A DNA stretch of 64,000 nt from Candidatus Saccharimonadota bacterium (GCA_029288485.1 JARIHC010000004.1:62001-126000), one strand, 5' to 3'; shown: positions 34,258 through 42,980, numbered from the stretch's first letter. Notes: generated from the sequence alone by a model not told the origin. Translations and numbers: made by a program.

Positions 34258-34659
34258 ATGCCAAACGGAACAAACGTAACCGGGTGGGTCGGATGGGTAT
34301 ACTTTGCCGGTGTACTCTTAATATTAAGAGGTATCTCTGAGGCTTTTCTCGGAATTACCGCTCTCGTAAACAAGCATTATTTGTTTACGACATCTAATAA
34401 CACCCTGGTCGTTTCGGCCAACAATATGAGTGCTTGGGGCTGGGTACAACTAGCCATTGGAGTGCTGGTATTGGCTGTGGGCTTTTCTGTGTTACATGGT
34501 AGCACTTGGGCCCGCATAGTAGCGGTTTTGTTCGCTGGCGGTGCGTTCTTGGTCAACATGGCCTTCTTGGGAATCTTCCCGGTGTGGGCTATCGTGGCTA
34601 TGGCTGTTGATGCGCTGATCATCTACGCCTTAGTAGTACACGGCGGCGAAGTAGCCTAA
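34258..34659 (+). CDS. Four-helix membrane protein, DUF7144-like
   Basis: 133 residues with four TM helices (about 9-32, 57-75, 83-103 and 107-125). GWVYFAGVLLILRGISEAFLG, WGWVQLAIGVLVLAVGFSVL and WARIVAVLFAGGAFLVNMAFL match the pattern of small DUF7144-like membrane proteins known mainly from Actinobacteria. Function unknown. Strong AGGAGG ribosome-binding site. Followed by an intrinsic terminator. Confidence 0.65.
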   Translation: MPNGTNVTGWVGWVYFAGVLLILRGISEAFLGITALVNKHYLFTTSNNTLVVSANNMSAWGWVQLAIGVLVLAVGFSVLHGSTWARIVAVLFAGGAFLVNMAFLGIFPVWAIVAMAVDALIIYALVVHGGEVA

Positions 34660-34680
34660 AAACATAAATTTAAGAAAACT

Positions 34681-34715
34681 AAAAGACCGGCTGGTTACAC
34701 CAATCGGTCTTTTTT
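34681..34715. terminator. Bidirectional intrinsic terminator
   Basis: AAAAGACCG (34681-34689) pairs with CGGTCTTTT (34705-34713), with an inner TGGT/ACCA. It is flanked by an A-run on one side and a T-run on the other, so it can serve both the 34258 gene and the convergent 34723 gene. Confidence 0.85.
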
Positions 34716-34722
34716 ATTAGTT

Positions 34723-35724
34723 TTATTTATCTGTAACACAGATAACATTGCTAAGAACAAAGTTGCTTGTCTGTCCTAGGCTTCGGCCTGCTTCTTGTAG
34801 ATATGCCTCGTAAACTTCTTCACGCATTGGGATGCCGCGCCTAACCGCATCTGTTATTTCGTCGCGATCCCAAACCGGTCCCGCCTGGTCTGCTATGAAA
34901 TCGTCGCTTTCCTCGTCGAGGGTGGGTTCAATAAATTGCCCTTGCCAGACATCTTTATCGCGGTAATGCTGGCAACTCAAAATTTGCATACTAGCTAACT
35001 GGCCCTCTCGTCTATAAATATTCATAGCGTAGCGCCTATTATCTGTCTCATACTCTAAAAACAACTCTTGGGGCTCTTTACCAAGACCTAATTCGCGGTC
35101 CATTCGCCGGTGTACCTGCCGAGTAAAATCATGCCATTCCAAGATGTGCTCTGGAGTAGTATTAGCCGGCATGGTGATTTCTGGTCTCTCGGGGAAGCGG
35201 CGACTAAGTTCCTCCGCTTCGGTGTCATAAAGAGCAAAATAAACGTATTTATCAAAAGCAGGTGGGCGCTTAGAGTGAAATACCTTGGCGGCTTTAGCAA
35301 TCATATGAATGGACGTCTCAAGCTCTTCTCGGTCAAAATAGAGCAACACATCCGAAACCCACTCCTGAACCTCGTCACCCTTCAGGTCAGGGATTCCCGT
35401 GATCAACCGTGGCACTACAATATCCTTTGGGTACTCTGATAGTATTTCACGGCTGTCACGGTTAACTTTATATAAGCGAGCATTTACATAGGGTCCCTCG
35501 CCCTCGTCGGGCCTTGAAATTGCCAGGGCGCTCCCAAATAGGCAGTCTTCTTCATCTACCCATGAAGTTAGTCTGTATGCTTCATGGCCAAGCTCTTGGG
35601 CCTTGTCGCTGTCATAAACACGACCGTAATCGTTTAAACGGTATAGCATAATCATACCCAGGCCTCTTGGAGGGAAACGTGAATAATCGTGGGCCGGCCG
35701 ATCAAACTCTTCGCACAACGACAT
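34723..35724 (-). CDS. Hypothetical protein
   Basis: 333 residues, acidic, soluble, not recognised. Distinctive stretches: YSRFPPRGLGMIMLYRLNDY, DLKGDEVQEWVSDVLLYFD and RRYAMNIYRREGQLASMQIL. No Cys pairs, TM segments or nucleotide motifs. TAGAAT on the minus strand (35739-35734) ends 9 bases before the ATG, a leaderless-type start. Several other unknown soluble proteins of this style occur at 49940, 59760 and 61746. Confidence 0.6.
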   Translation of the reverse strand: MSLCEEFDRPAHDYSRFPPRGLGMIMLYRLNDYGRVYDSDKAQELGHEAYRLTSWVDEEDCLFGSALAISRPDEGEGPYVNARLYKVNRDSREILSEYPKDIVVPRLITGIPDLKGDEVQEWVSDVLLYFDREELETSIHMIAKAAKVFHSKRPPAFDKYVYFALYDTEAEELSRRFPERPEITMPANTTPEHILEWHDFTRQVHRRMDRELGLGKEPQELFLEYETDNRRYAMNIYRREGQLASMQILSCQHYRDKDVWQGQFIEPTLDEESDDFIADQAGPVWDRDEITDAVRRGIPMREEVYEAYLQEAGRSLGQTSNFVLSNVICVTDK

Positions 35725-35826
35725 GATTAAGTGATTCTAGGATAAATTATCAAATTCGTCAAGAATAATTAGCCTAGCTCGATGGTATACAAAATATAGC
35801 GTAGGGTGTATAATTGCATCTAACGC

Positions 35827-36633
35827 ATGGCACAAACAGTTATATCAGCCAAGTCCGTCTCTAAACACTTCGGCGACATAGTCGCGGTCGACGATATATC
35901 TTTTGATGTAAAAAAGGGTGAGATTTTTGCATTTTTGGGCCCTAACGGTGCTGGTAAAAGCACAACTATCAAAATGTTGACCACAATGTTGCGCCCCACG
36001 GCGGGTGAGCTGCGGCTAGCGGGGCATAACGTAGCAAAAGAACGAGACTCTGCCCGTAAAGCCTTCGGTATTGTCTTTCAAGACCCCAGCCTTGACGAGG
36101 AATTATCCGCATACGAGAACATGGATCTGCATGGGTCGTTGTACAGTATTCCTAAAACTCGAAGACACAAGCGTATCCGCGAGCTATTAGAATTAGTTGA
36201 ACTTTGGAGCCGGCAGGATTCCATGGTCAAGACTTTTTCCGGCGGTATGCGCAGACGGCTTGAGATAGCCCGCGGGCTTCTGCATGAGCCTAAAGTGCTC
36301 TTTTTAGATGAGCCGACACTTGGCTTAGACACTCAAACCCGTAATCTGATGTGGAACTACGTGAAAAAGCTTAGCGACGAAAAAGGGATGACAATTTTCT
36401 TTACTACTCACTACCTGGATGAAGCTGAAGAAGTCGCTGAACAGATCGCTATAATTGACCATGGCAAGATCGTAGCCCGCGGCACTTCCAAATCACTCGC
36501 CAAGGCAACAGGCGCCAAGAATCTTGAAGAAGCGTATTTAAAATTGACCGGCTCAACCACTAGAGATGAAAACGATGCCAGTAACGATGGTTTGAACTTC
36601 CGCATGGCAATGAGAAACAGGAACTTGAGGTAA
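35827..36633 (+). CDS. ABC transporter ATP-binding protein (DrrA-type)
   Basis: 268 residues. Walker A GPNGAGKST, Q-loop FQDPSLDEELSAYENM, signature FSGGMRRRLEIARGLL, Walker B VLFLDEPTLGLD, and H-loop FTTHYLD are all intact. The group powers ABC-2 exporters for drugs, lipids or polysaccharides. TATAAT (35809-35814) ends 12 bases before the ATG. The permease follows after 2 nt. Confidence 0.92.
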   Translation: MAQTVISAKSVSKHFGDIVAVDDISFDVKKGEIFAFLGPNGAGKSTTIKMLTTMLRPTAGELRLAGHNVAKERDSARKAFGIVFQDPSLDEELSAYENMDLHGSLYSIPKTRRHKRIRELLELVELWSRQDSMVKTFSGGMRRRLEIARGLLHEPKVLFLDEPTLGLDTQTRNLMWNYVKKLSDEKGMTIFFTTHYLDEAEEVAEQIAIIDHGKIVARGTSKSLAKATGAKNLEEAYLKLTGSTTRDENDASNDGLNFRMAMRNRNLR

Positions 36634-36635
36634 CT

Positions 36636-37385
36636 ATGGAAGTTATGTATACCTTATGGTTAAGACAGGTGCGTCGTTACTGGCGCAGTTATTCCCGTAT
36701 GCTCGGCACTCTAGGCCAGCCTATTTTGATGCTGCTAGCTTTAGGGTACGGTATTGGAGCTATTTACCAAAAAGCGGGGGAAGGAAACTATTTAAACTTC
36801 TTAGTTCCCGGCATCATAACTCAGACGGTGCTTTTATCAGGAGTGTTCTGGGGAATTATAATCTTACAGGATAAGCGTTTCGGCTTTCTGGCAGAGATGC
36901 TAGTGGCCCCTGTGTCGCGCTTGAAGATATTGCTCGGAAGCGCCATAGGTGGAGCTACAATTTCAATCTTGCAGGGTTTGATGATTTTTGTAATCGCCTT
37001 GGTATTCGGGTTCCGTCCTGATAACTGGTTCTTGGTGATACCGGCCTTCGGAGTATTAGTGTTCATGAGTCTTGCTTTAACCAGCTTTGGCGCTGGCATA
37101 GCATCAGCGGTAGATGATTTTCAAGGCTTCCAGGGTATTAACAACCTCTTGGTTTTGCCTTTATTCTTCTTATCTAGCGCTCTTTATCCGCTGAACAGCA
37201 TTCCTGACGTACTAAGAATAATAAGCAGTATTAATCCAGTGACTTATATGGTAGATGCATTGCGGACTCTACTCACGGCAGCACCAAGCCACTTTGGCAT
37301 AGGACTTGATCTGGCGGTTATGGCAGCTACCTTTATTGCGTGTTTAATATTTGCAGTCAATCGCTTTAATCGAATTCAAATGTAG
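36636..37385 (+). CDS. ABC-2 type transporter permease
   Basis: 249 residues with six TM helices and the ABC-2 motif region PVSRLKILLGSAIGGATISI. LPLFFLSSALYPLNSIPDVL and INPVTYMVDALRTLL are typical of DrrB-like permeases. It forms an exporter with the upstream ATPase; the substrate cannot be read. Its stop is 2 nt before a cluster of DnaA-box-like sites. Confidence 0.9.
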   Translation: MEVMYTLWLRQVRRYWRSYSRMLGTLGQPILMLLALGYGIGAIYQKAGEGNYLNFLVPGIITQTVLLSGVFWGIIILQDKRFGFLAEMLVAPVSRLKILLGSAIGGATISILQGLMIFVIALVFGFRPDNWFLVIPAFGVLVFMSLALTSFGAGIASAVDDFQGFQGINNLLVLPLFFLSSALYPLNSIPDVLRIISSINPVTYMVDALRTLLTAAPSHFGIGLDLAVMAATFIACLIFAVNRFNRIQM

Positions 37386-37387
37386 AC

Positions 37388-37439
37388 TTGTCCACATAGT
37401 ACTTCTTCTTATAAGATCAGCTTTTCCACACAATCCACA
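37388..37439 (+). promoter_or_regulatory. Cluster of three DnaA-box-like sites
   Basis: TTGTCCACA (37388-37396), TTTTCCACA (37422-37430) and CAATCCACA (37431-37439) lie on the same strand, the last two directly adjacent. They stand just upstream of the small-RNA promoter. TTGTCCACA is a common DnaA box in high-GC bacteria. Without dnaA or dnaN nearby, an origin is not supported; a DnaA-controlled promoter or titration site is possible. Confidence 0.4.
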
Positions 37440-37459
37440 GGTCGTTTTCAAAAATAATG

Positions 37460-37488
37460 TTGACAGTAGCTGGCGGCTAGCGTAAATT
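37460..37488 (+). promoter_or_regulatory. Promoter of the candidate small RNA
   Basis: TTGACA (37460-37465), a perfect -35, a 17-base spacer and TAAATT (37483-37488). The predicted start is near 37495, the first base of the first hairpin. Confidence 0.6.
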
Positions 37489-37494
37489 AATATA

Positions 37495-37584
37495 TACCAC
37501 TGTGAGGTGGTTATCACCGCAAGGTGATAGCGACGGTAGCAATATCGCCGCACGAAAAAGGAGCCCGTCAAAAGGCTCTTTTTT
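37495..37584 (+). ncRNA. Candidate small RNA (or riboswitch) of about 90 nt
   Basis: Between a promoter and a terminator lie three hairpins and no ORF: ACCAC-TGTGAG-GTGGT (37496-37511), TATCACC-GCAA-GGTGATA (37512-37529, a 7-bp stem closed by a GNRA tetraloop) and GCGA...TCGC (37530-37548). The RNA ends at the terminator 37561-37584. It does not match SRP RNA, tmRNA, 6S RNA or RNase P by eye. The next gene (37640) has its own TACAAT, favouring an independent RNA; a riboswitch for 37640 is the alternative. Confidence 0.55.
37561..37584 (+). terminator. Intrinsic terminator of the candidate small RNA
   Basis: GAGCC (37561-37565), an 8-base loop and GGCTC (37574-37578) followed by six T. The A-run just before the stem can pair with the T-run and would make it work on both strands. 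Confidence 0.85.
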
Positions 37585-37639
37585 CTTTGTTTCGGTTTAT
37601 ACCTTAATACTGTACAATCCTACTTAAGAGACCATAGTC

Positions 37640-38302
37640 ATGAGACATTTATTAAGAAATAAATACCGCCAACATGAGCCAGTTTGGCACGTTCAGTTGG
37701 CAGTACTAGCAGCTATTATTCTTCAGTTATTCCTACCTGATTCATTCGTATTTGGGTCGCGTTACTTACTGATTACAACTGAAGTTTTGCTGCTACTAGC
37801 TATGTCCTTCACTACGCCCAAAGAGAGAATTTTTCGGTCGCTGAGTAGGCGGATAAATGTATTGCTGCTTATAGGCTTAACTAGCGTTGCTAACGCTTAC
37901 TCCTTAGCTGAAATTGCACGGCAGCTACTACAAAACGGCCAGATTACTAAAGGCCGCGATTTGGTACTTACAACTCTCAACATCTTCTTAACTAACATTA
38001 TTATTTTTGCCTTGTGGTACTGGGAAATGGACGGCGGCGGCCCTGGGCAACGCGAAGCAGGCGAAAAATATGACCGAGACTTTTTGTTTCCGCAAAACCA
38101 GCACGAAGACTACCGGCATCCGCAGTGGCGACCAACTTTTATTGACTATCTCTATGTATCCTCTACGAACGCTATGACATTTGGTCCGGCAGACACAAAA
38201 CCGCTCAGCCGGCGAACCAAATTACTAATGCTGGCGCAGGCTACGATCTCTTTAGTAGCCATCGCTCTAGTTGCTGCTAGGGCAATTAGCATCTTGAGCT
38301 AA
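37640..38302 (+). CDS. Membrane protein, DUF1345-like
   Basis: 220 residues with five or so TM helices (VQLAVLAAIILQLFL, YLLITTEVLLLLAMSF, INVLLLIGLTSVANAYSLAE, a long TTLNIFLTNIIIFALWYW, and C-terminal LMLAQATISLVAIALVAARA). The segment YLYVSSTNAMTFGPADTKPL before the last helix resembles the DUF1345/ion-channel-like arrangement. The assignment is tentative. TACAAT at 37613-37618 is a likely -10. Stop overlaps the convergent gene by 4 nt (CTAA). Confidence 0.55.
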   Translation: MRHLLRNKYRQHEPVWHVQLAVLAAIILQLFLPDSFVFGSRYLLITTEVLLLLAMSFTTPKERIFRSLSRRINVLLLIGLTSVANAYSLAEIARQLLQNGQITKGRDLVLTTLNIFLTNIIIFALWYWEMDGGGPGQREAGEKYDRDFLFPQNQHEDYRHPQWRPTFIDYLYVSSTNAMTFGPADTKPLSRRTKLLMLAQATISLVAIALVAARAISILS

Positions 38303-39246
38303 AGAGCGATATAACCACGACGCTGGCTATAGAAAAAGGCTGCCGCTCCAACCAACAGAGGCGCCCAGTAACTTATTAATCGATAAACCAGTACAACAGC
38401 TAAGGCAGCCGGACTATCGACGTGGTACACTACTAAACCAGCTACCAGACCAGCTTCCACGCCGCCAAGACCACCAGGTGTTGGTGTGGCGGCACCAAGA
38501 GCAATACCAAGGCTAAATACTATCAATACGGCTATAAAAGGTAAGCTGACATGCATAGCCAGCACTGAGAACCACAAACTCAGCACATTAGACAACGTTA
38601 GGCTAATAGAGCAGATTAAAGCTAGTAATAATTGGCCAGGTCGGTGGCGATACTCCAAAAACTGACGCAGGAAAGCGTTCACGCCGCGTTTAATTTGACG
38701 GCGGTAGCGTCTATAAGCCACAGTCCATGCTGTTAGCACCACGACGGTTATAGCAGCGATAACACCCTTGTTATTGATATGATGGAGTTGCAGCCCAGGC
38801 AAGTTGCTGTGCAGCGGCAATAACAGAAGAGACAACAAAAGCATGTGACCAATAATTCCTAAGCTGTTATTGGCAGCCACTACACTAGCCGCCTGGGTGC
38901 CGTTATGGCGTGACTGGCGAAGATGTAAGTAGTTTACGCTAATACTGCCTATTCCAGCCGGCAATAAGCGATTTACGAACATTCCGGCTAGCTGGATTAA
39001 CAGTGTGTGGAAGTAAGAAAGAGGTCTTATGGCTAATAAACAGTACGTACCAGCAGCAGATACGTAGCTAAGCGCCGTAAATGCTAAAGATACTAACAGA
39101 AGGCTAGTTTGAGCGCTTTCCGCTAATTTTAAGCTATGGCGAAAGCTACCAATCTGCGGCACTATAAAATAAAGTACTATGACCGCTCCGACTAAAATAA
39201 GCAGTTGTTTGCGAACTGGCGCCGGTGGCGAGGTTTTTTTGGACAT
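38299..39246 (-). CDS. Flippase-like membrane protein (UPF0104 / LPG synthase TM domain)
   Basis: 315 residues from ATG 39246; the frame open to a GTG at 39252 adds two residues only. Eight or so TM helices. The family signature FVNRLLPAGIGSISVNYLHL is present, along with ATPTPGGLGGVEAGLVAGL. Relatives are the TM domain of lysyl-PG synthase and proposed lipid-linked-sugar flippases in glycan operons. Substrate unknown. A second member lies at 47241. Confidence 0.75.
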   Translation of the reverse strand: MSKKTSPPAPVRKQLLILVGAVIVLYFIVPQIGSFRHSLKLAESAQTSLLLVSLAFTALSYVSAAGTYCLLAIRPLSYFHTLLIQLAGMFVNRLLPAGIGSISVNYLHLRQSRHNGTQAASVVAANNSLGIIGHMLLLSLLLLPLHSNLPGLQLHHINNKGVIAAITVVVLTAWTVAYRRYRRQIKRGVNAFLRQFLEYRHRPGQLLLALICSISLTLSNVLSLWFSVLAMHVSLPFIAVLIVFSLGIALGAATPTPGGLGGVEAGLVAGLVVYHVDSPAALAVVLVYRLISYWAPLLVGAAAFFYSQRRGYIAL

Positions 39247-39381
39247 AAGCACTATTATTACTGACCAAGTATACGCCTACAAGTATCTAAGCCGTAAATA
39301 CTGTGTATAAAATCTAACTCAGAAAAATCAATTAAATATGATTTAATACACCGGTCAAGGAGAGACTTGTATAATTTAAGT

Positions 39382-40338
39382 ATGGCGAGCCAAGTCACTA
39401 GAGCTGTTAACAAGTTCACCAGCCAATCCGCGGTCCGAGCCATGGTACGCTACGGCCAATTGGCTGTGTTGTATTTGCTGCTTATCTTCGCTCTCCCGGG
39501 GAACAAGCAGGTAATGCAGCTGCATAATCTGTCTACTTATGAATACCATATCTTACAGTTGTTAATCGGCCTCCCTCTACTGGTAGTGTGGTTTACGGCG
39601 TTTTACGGCTATTCTAAGTTAGAAATTTATACTGAATCTATTCGACGCAGCCCCGAAGCGTTAGGTTTTAAGCGCCTAACCCAAGGCTGCACATGGATTG
39701 CCTGGAGTCTGCCAATTCATGCTATTACTAGCCTGTTAAGCAACACAGTCTCAGATAATCACTCAGGCTTTGGTGCGGCAGTAATTATTGTTGGTAACTA
39801 TGTTGACACCCTATTACCAGTGGTTGCTTTTACTCTGATAGGATTAGCCTCTCGGCAGTTGTTTGATCAAGCCAAAATTACCCTCAGCGGTATAAGCATT
39901 CGCGGCATTACTACTTTGTTTTTGCTAGGAGGAGTTCTTTACTGCTATTTAGTATTTCGCCAATTCAGTGGTGCAGGCTTATCATCGACCCACAACCCAT
40001 ACCACATGCCAATCTGGATCTCTGTATTAACTCTAATTGTGCCGTATCTCTACGCCTGGTTCGCCGGCTTGTTAGCAGTATATGAGCTAATAGCCTATGG
40101 ACGGCAAGTAAAAGGGGTTTTATACCGTCAAGCCGTACACATGCTGGAGCTCGGACTATTGGCGATGATCTTTGGCTCTATAGCAGCTCAATTTGCCCGG
40201 TCGGCTCAGTTATCAGCAGAGCATCTCTTATTTAATACGCCTTTAGTTTTTAATCTTATATTCCAATTTATTAGCGGTCTAGGCTTCGTAATGATTGCTC
40301 TAGGAGCGATGCGGCTCAAAAAGATTGAGGAAGTGTGA
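39382..40338 (+). CDS. Multi-pass membrane protein, possible sensor module
   Basis: 318 residues from ATG 39382. The frame is open from TTG 39367, but that codon is inside the -10 region: TATAAT (39370-39375) ends 6 bases before ATG 39382, so the leaderless start is preferred. Seven to nine TM helices (from about residue 27). No family recognised. A 94-residue protein, a PAS kinase and a receiver follow, so it may be the membrane sensory part of that system. Confidence 0.6.
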   Translation: MASQVTRAVNKFTSQSAVRAMVRYGQLAVLYLLLIFALPGNKQVMQLHNLSTYEYHILQLLIGLPLLVVWFTAFYGYSKLEIYTESIRRSPEALGFKRLTQGCTWIAWSLPIHAITSLLSNTVSDNHSGFGAAVIIVGNYVDTLLPVVAFTLIGLASRQLFDQAKITLSGISIRGITTLFLLGGVLYCYLVFRQFSGAGLSSTHNPYHMPIWISVLTLIVPYLYAWFAGLLAVYELIAYGRQVKGVLYRQAVHMLELGLLAMIFGSIAAQFARSAQLSAEHLLFNTPLVFNLIFQFISGLGFVMIALGAMRLKKIEEV

Positions 40339-40342
40339 GCCG

Positions 40343-40627
40343 ATGTCAGTAACGCCAAAAGAAACGCTCTATCAACAGATCATTCATGTAACTCATATTT
40401 ACCTGGGGCCTGCGGCCAACAGGTTTATTGCCAGACAGGTTAAGGGTCACCTCCATAAAGACCCGGAAGACATAACCAAAAGCGATCTTAAAAAGCTAAT
40501 TGACTGGATTCAGGTAGCGGTTTCACTTTTAACTGACGACAGCGAAGTTATCGAAGAATATATTTTTCAACTCCATAAACTTGCCAATGACAGTCGCGAA
40601 AATTCAAAAACCAGGAGCGCTTCGTGA
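40343..40627 (+). CDS. Small helical protein linked to a histidine kinase
   Basis: 94 residues from ATG 40343 (the frame open to 40325 would overlap the membrane protein). Alpha-helical, basic (ITKSDLKKLIDWIQVAVSLL), no known family. It overlaps the start of the PAS kinase by 4 nt (GTGA), so the two are translationally coupled. It may be a connector between the membrane protein and the kinase. Confidence 0.6.
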   Translation: MSVTPKETLYQQIIHVTHIYLGPAANRFIARQVKGHLHKDPEDITKSDLKKLIDWIQVAVSLLTDDSEVIEEYIFQLHKLANDSRENSKTRSAS

Positions 40628-41736
40628 ACCGCTCAGCGGAAATTGCCGCTTCAGAGCAAAAAGCTAGAGCTGAAGCTCTATTTAATAGTATTGGTGACGG
40701 AGTTATTGCTACTGATGAGTTTGGTCGAATTACCCGCATAAACCCAATGGGCCGCCGTATCCTCGGTTACAATAAAGTCGATCTGTTAGGAGCTTGGTTC
40801 CCGGATAAGGTCATAATGGTAGACTCGGAAGGCCGTAAGACTAATTTAATCGACCGCCCGATAACTAAGGCTTTTTTAACAGGTAAGCCTATCTCCCAGA
40901 AAGCATTTTACCTTCGCAAAAACGGACACCCAATTCCCGTAGCTATTAATGTATCGCCAATTCTAGCCAACGGTAAACCAGTTGGCGCTATAGAAGTATT
41001 TCGCGACATTAGTTTTGAGGAAGAGATTGACCGGATAAAGAGTGAATTTATATCGTTAGCCTCGCATCAGCTGCGCACGCCGCTGTCAGCTATTAAAACC
41101 TACTCGCACATGCTCTTGGACGGCTACATGGGCGATCTTAACAAACCTCAGGATCAAGCTCTGCAAACCATTGTAGAGGCCGCTAACCGCATGAATGAGC
41201 TAATAAGTACTCTGCTCAACATTACTCGCATGGAAAGCGGTGCCGTAGCAGCTAATATTCGTTTGCTTCGCGTTGATACCTTAGTTAAAGAGGTCATTAA
41301 GGACTTATCCTCACAAGCAACTAATAAAAAAATAGAACTATCTGTTAATTTTAGTGGCGCGTACTCTAAAACTATTCGTAGTGATCGGGTGATTTTAAAA
41401 GAAATTCTTAACAATTTAGTATCTAACGCTGTTAAATATACGCCTTCCGGCGGCAGCGTAACCGTTAAGGTTCGGCTGCGGGCAAGCGAAGTAGTAGTTG
41501 ATGTTCACGACACCGGCTGGGGCATACCAAAGTATTCTCAAGACCAAATATTTAGTAAGTTTTTCCGTGCTGAAAACATAGTTAAGCGTGAGACTACTGG
41601 TACTGGATTGGGATTATATCTGGTAAAAGGGCTGGTCGATGCTATTAACGGTCGGATCTGGTTTGAAAGTCAAGAAGGCAAGGGTACTAGTTTCTTCCTA
41701 AGCCTCCCAAGAATTAAACAACAAAGAGCGCGCTAG
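40624..41736 (+). CDS. PAS sensor histidine kinase
   Basis: 370 residues, GTG start overlapping the upstream stop. An N-terminal PAS domain (about 15-135: IGDGVIATDEFGRITRINPM, PVAINVSPILANGKPVGAI) precedes HisKA with FISLASHQLRTPLSAIKTY (phospho-His in SHQLR) and a HATPase domain (NLVSNAVKYTP, DTGWGIPKY, TGTGLGLYLV). No TM helix, so it may be recruited to the membrane by its neighbours. A receiver protein follows and is the probable target. Confidence 0.88.
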   Translation: MNRSAEIAASEQKARAEALFNSIGDGVIATDEFGRITRINPMGRRILGYNKVDLLGAWFPDKVIMVDSEGRKTNLIDRPITKAFLTGKPISQKAFYLRKNGHPIPVAINVSPILANGKPVGAIEVFRDISFEEEIDRIKSEFISLASHQLRTPLSAIKTYSHMLLDGYMGDLNKPQDQALQTIVEAANRMNELISTLLNITRMESGAVAANIRLLRVDTLVKEVIKDLSSQATNKKIELSVNFSGAYSKTIRSDRVILKEILNNLVSNAVKYTPSGGSVTVKVRLRASEVVVDVHDTGWGIPKYSQDQIFSKFFRAENIVKRETTGTGLGLYLVKGLVDAINGRIWFESQEGKGTSFFLSLPRIKQQRAR

Positions 41737-41811
41737 TGAGAAATACTACAGGCAGCCTCAACTGGTATGATATAAATAGACATGTTGCCTTTAAAAATAG
41801 GGGAGTTTAAA

Positions 41812-42240
41812 ATGGCACGTATTTTGGTAGTAGAAGACGACCAGGATTTAAATAATGCCTATTGTATTATTTTACGCAATGAAGGGCACGAGGTAAAAAC
41901 AGCCTATAACGGTAAGCAAGCCCTGACCAAACTTAAGGATTTTTCACCTGATCTTATCTTGCTCGATCTTTTGATGCCGGTAATGGGTGGGTTAGAGTTC
42001 ATGCAACAGTATGATCTTGTTAGTCAGCATCCTAGCATTAAAGTGCTTATTTTTACTAACATGGAGAACTCTCCCGAAGTTCAAGAGGCGTACAAACTCG
42101 GCGCAGAACGGTGCATTATTAAATCCTGGACAGCCCCCCATAACTTAGCTGGCGTAATATCTGACAGCTTGCGTGAAAACGCGCCACACTCGAAGGCCAA
42201 GACAAAATCAAAAGCTAAGGCTAAAAAAGCTAAAGCCTGA
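41812..42240 (+). CDS. Single-domain response regulator with basic tail
   Basis: 142 residues from ATG 41812, decided by AGGGGAG before it; the frame from 41782 is rejected. Receiver with VVEDDQDL (acidic pair), LILLDLLMP (phospho-Asp), IFTN (Thr/Ser switch) and IIKSW (Lys). There is no output domain; instead a Lys/Ala tail (SKAKTKSKAKAKKAKA) that resembles histone-H1-like DNA-binding tails. Follows the PAS kinase. It may act by protein contact or non-specific DNA binding. Overlaps the convergent Crp gene by 11 nt. Confidence 0.85.
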   Translation: MARILVVEDDQDLNNAYCIILRNEGHEVKTAYNGKQALTKLKDFSPDLILLDLLMPVMGGLEFMQQYDLVSQHPSIKVLIFTNMENSPEVQEAYKLGAERCIIKSWTAPHNLAGVISDSLRENAPHSKAKTKSKAKAKKAKA

Positions 42241-42919
42241 TCTGTACGTCAGCAATATATTGGTCATTCAATAGGCGCACTAATGCAGACAAGTTAAGTC
42301 TGTATGGTTTATGTTTGTCATAGCTAATTACGCCTTTGTGTTTTAGCTTGTTAAGTTCAGTAGCCGCTGTTTCACGCGTTAAGCCGGTCAAGTTAGCAAA
42401 ATCCTGATGGGTTAACGCTAGATCAATTTCTACTTCTTGCGGCGCTATCTTATGACCGTGGCTAAGTGCAAGATAATGCAGTGTATACAATAATTTATCG
42501 CTGGCACGAGAATGCTGCAGGGCATTTAATCTCATAGATTGACCCAATTCGTCTGTAATATAGCGCTCTAGCTCCTCATACATAAGCTCAGGGTTGCTCT
42601 TTATAAACTTCACCCACTCAACCCGATTAACAGCGTAAAGGCTAACCTCCGGTGTCAAAGCTTCATAATAATAGACCGCGTTGGGCATTTTTCCATACAC
42701 CCAAGGGCTAGGAAAAATTGATCCTGGCTCATAAAATCCAACTGGCTTTTCGTCGCCACCAACACTTAAGTTGTATGCCTTAACTATGCCTGCTTTGACC
42801 CCGAAAGCCACCCGCGGCGCTTCACCTTGGAAAATAATAATCTCACCTTTTTTGAATGTCTTAACAGGGTGCTTTTCTAAAAAAGCTTGCAGGTGCTTGT
42901 TGATCACTCTTTTTGCCAT
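42230..42919 (-). CDS. Crp/Fnr family transcription regulator
   Basis: 229 residues. An N-terminal cyclic-nucleotide-binding-like beta roll (TFKKGEIIIFQGEAPRVAFGV) and a C-terminal winged helix (ALTHQDFANLTGLTRETAATELNKLKHKGVI). No Cys cluster for an Fnr Fe-S site was noticed, and the ligand is unknown. TATACC on the minus strand ends 8 bases before the ATG. It might control nearby surface or respiratory genes; this is inference. Confidence 0.85.
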   Translation of the reverse strand: MAKRVINKHLQAFLEKHPVKTFKKGEIIIFQGEAPRVAFGVKAGIVKAYNLSVGGDEKPVGFYEPGSIFPSPWVYGKMPNAVYYYEALTPEVSLYAVNRVEWVKFIKSNPELMYEELERYITDELGQSMRLNALQHSRASDKLLYTLHYLALSHGHKIAPQEVEIDLALTHQDFANLTGLTRETAATELNKLKHKGVISYDKHKPYRLNLSALVRLLNDQYIADVQIRL

Positions 42920-42980
42920 ATATTCATGGTATACGCTAAAGAGTAAACAGTAAACTTAGCAGTGATATATAAGCTCAGAT

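Noticed and set aside
37495-37584. SRP RNA or tmRNA
   Set aside because: The SRP tetraloop motif, a tRNA-like end and a tag frame are all absent.
37386-37640. Chromosomal origin
   Set aside because: Only three degenerate boxes, no AT-rich unwinding region clearly seen, and no dnaA or dnaN beside it.
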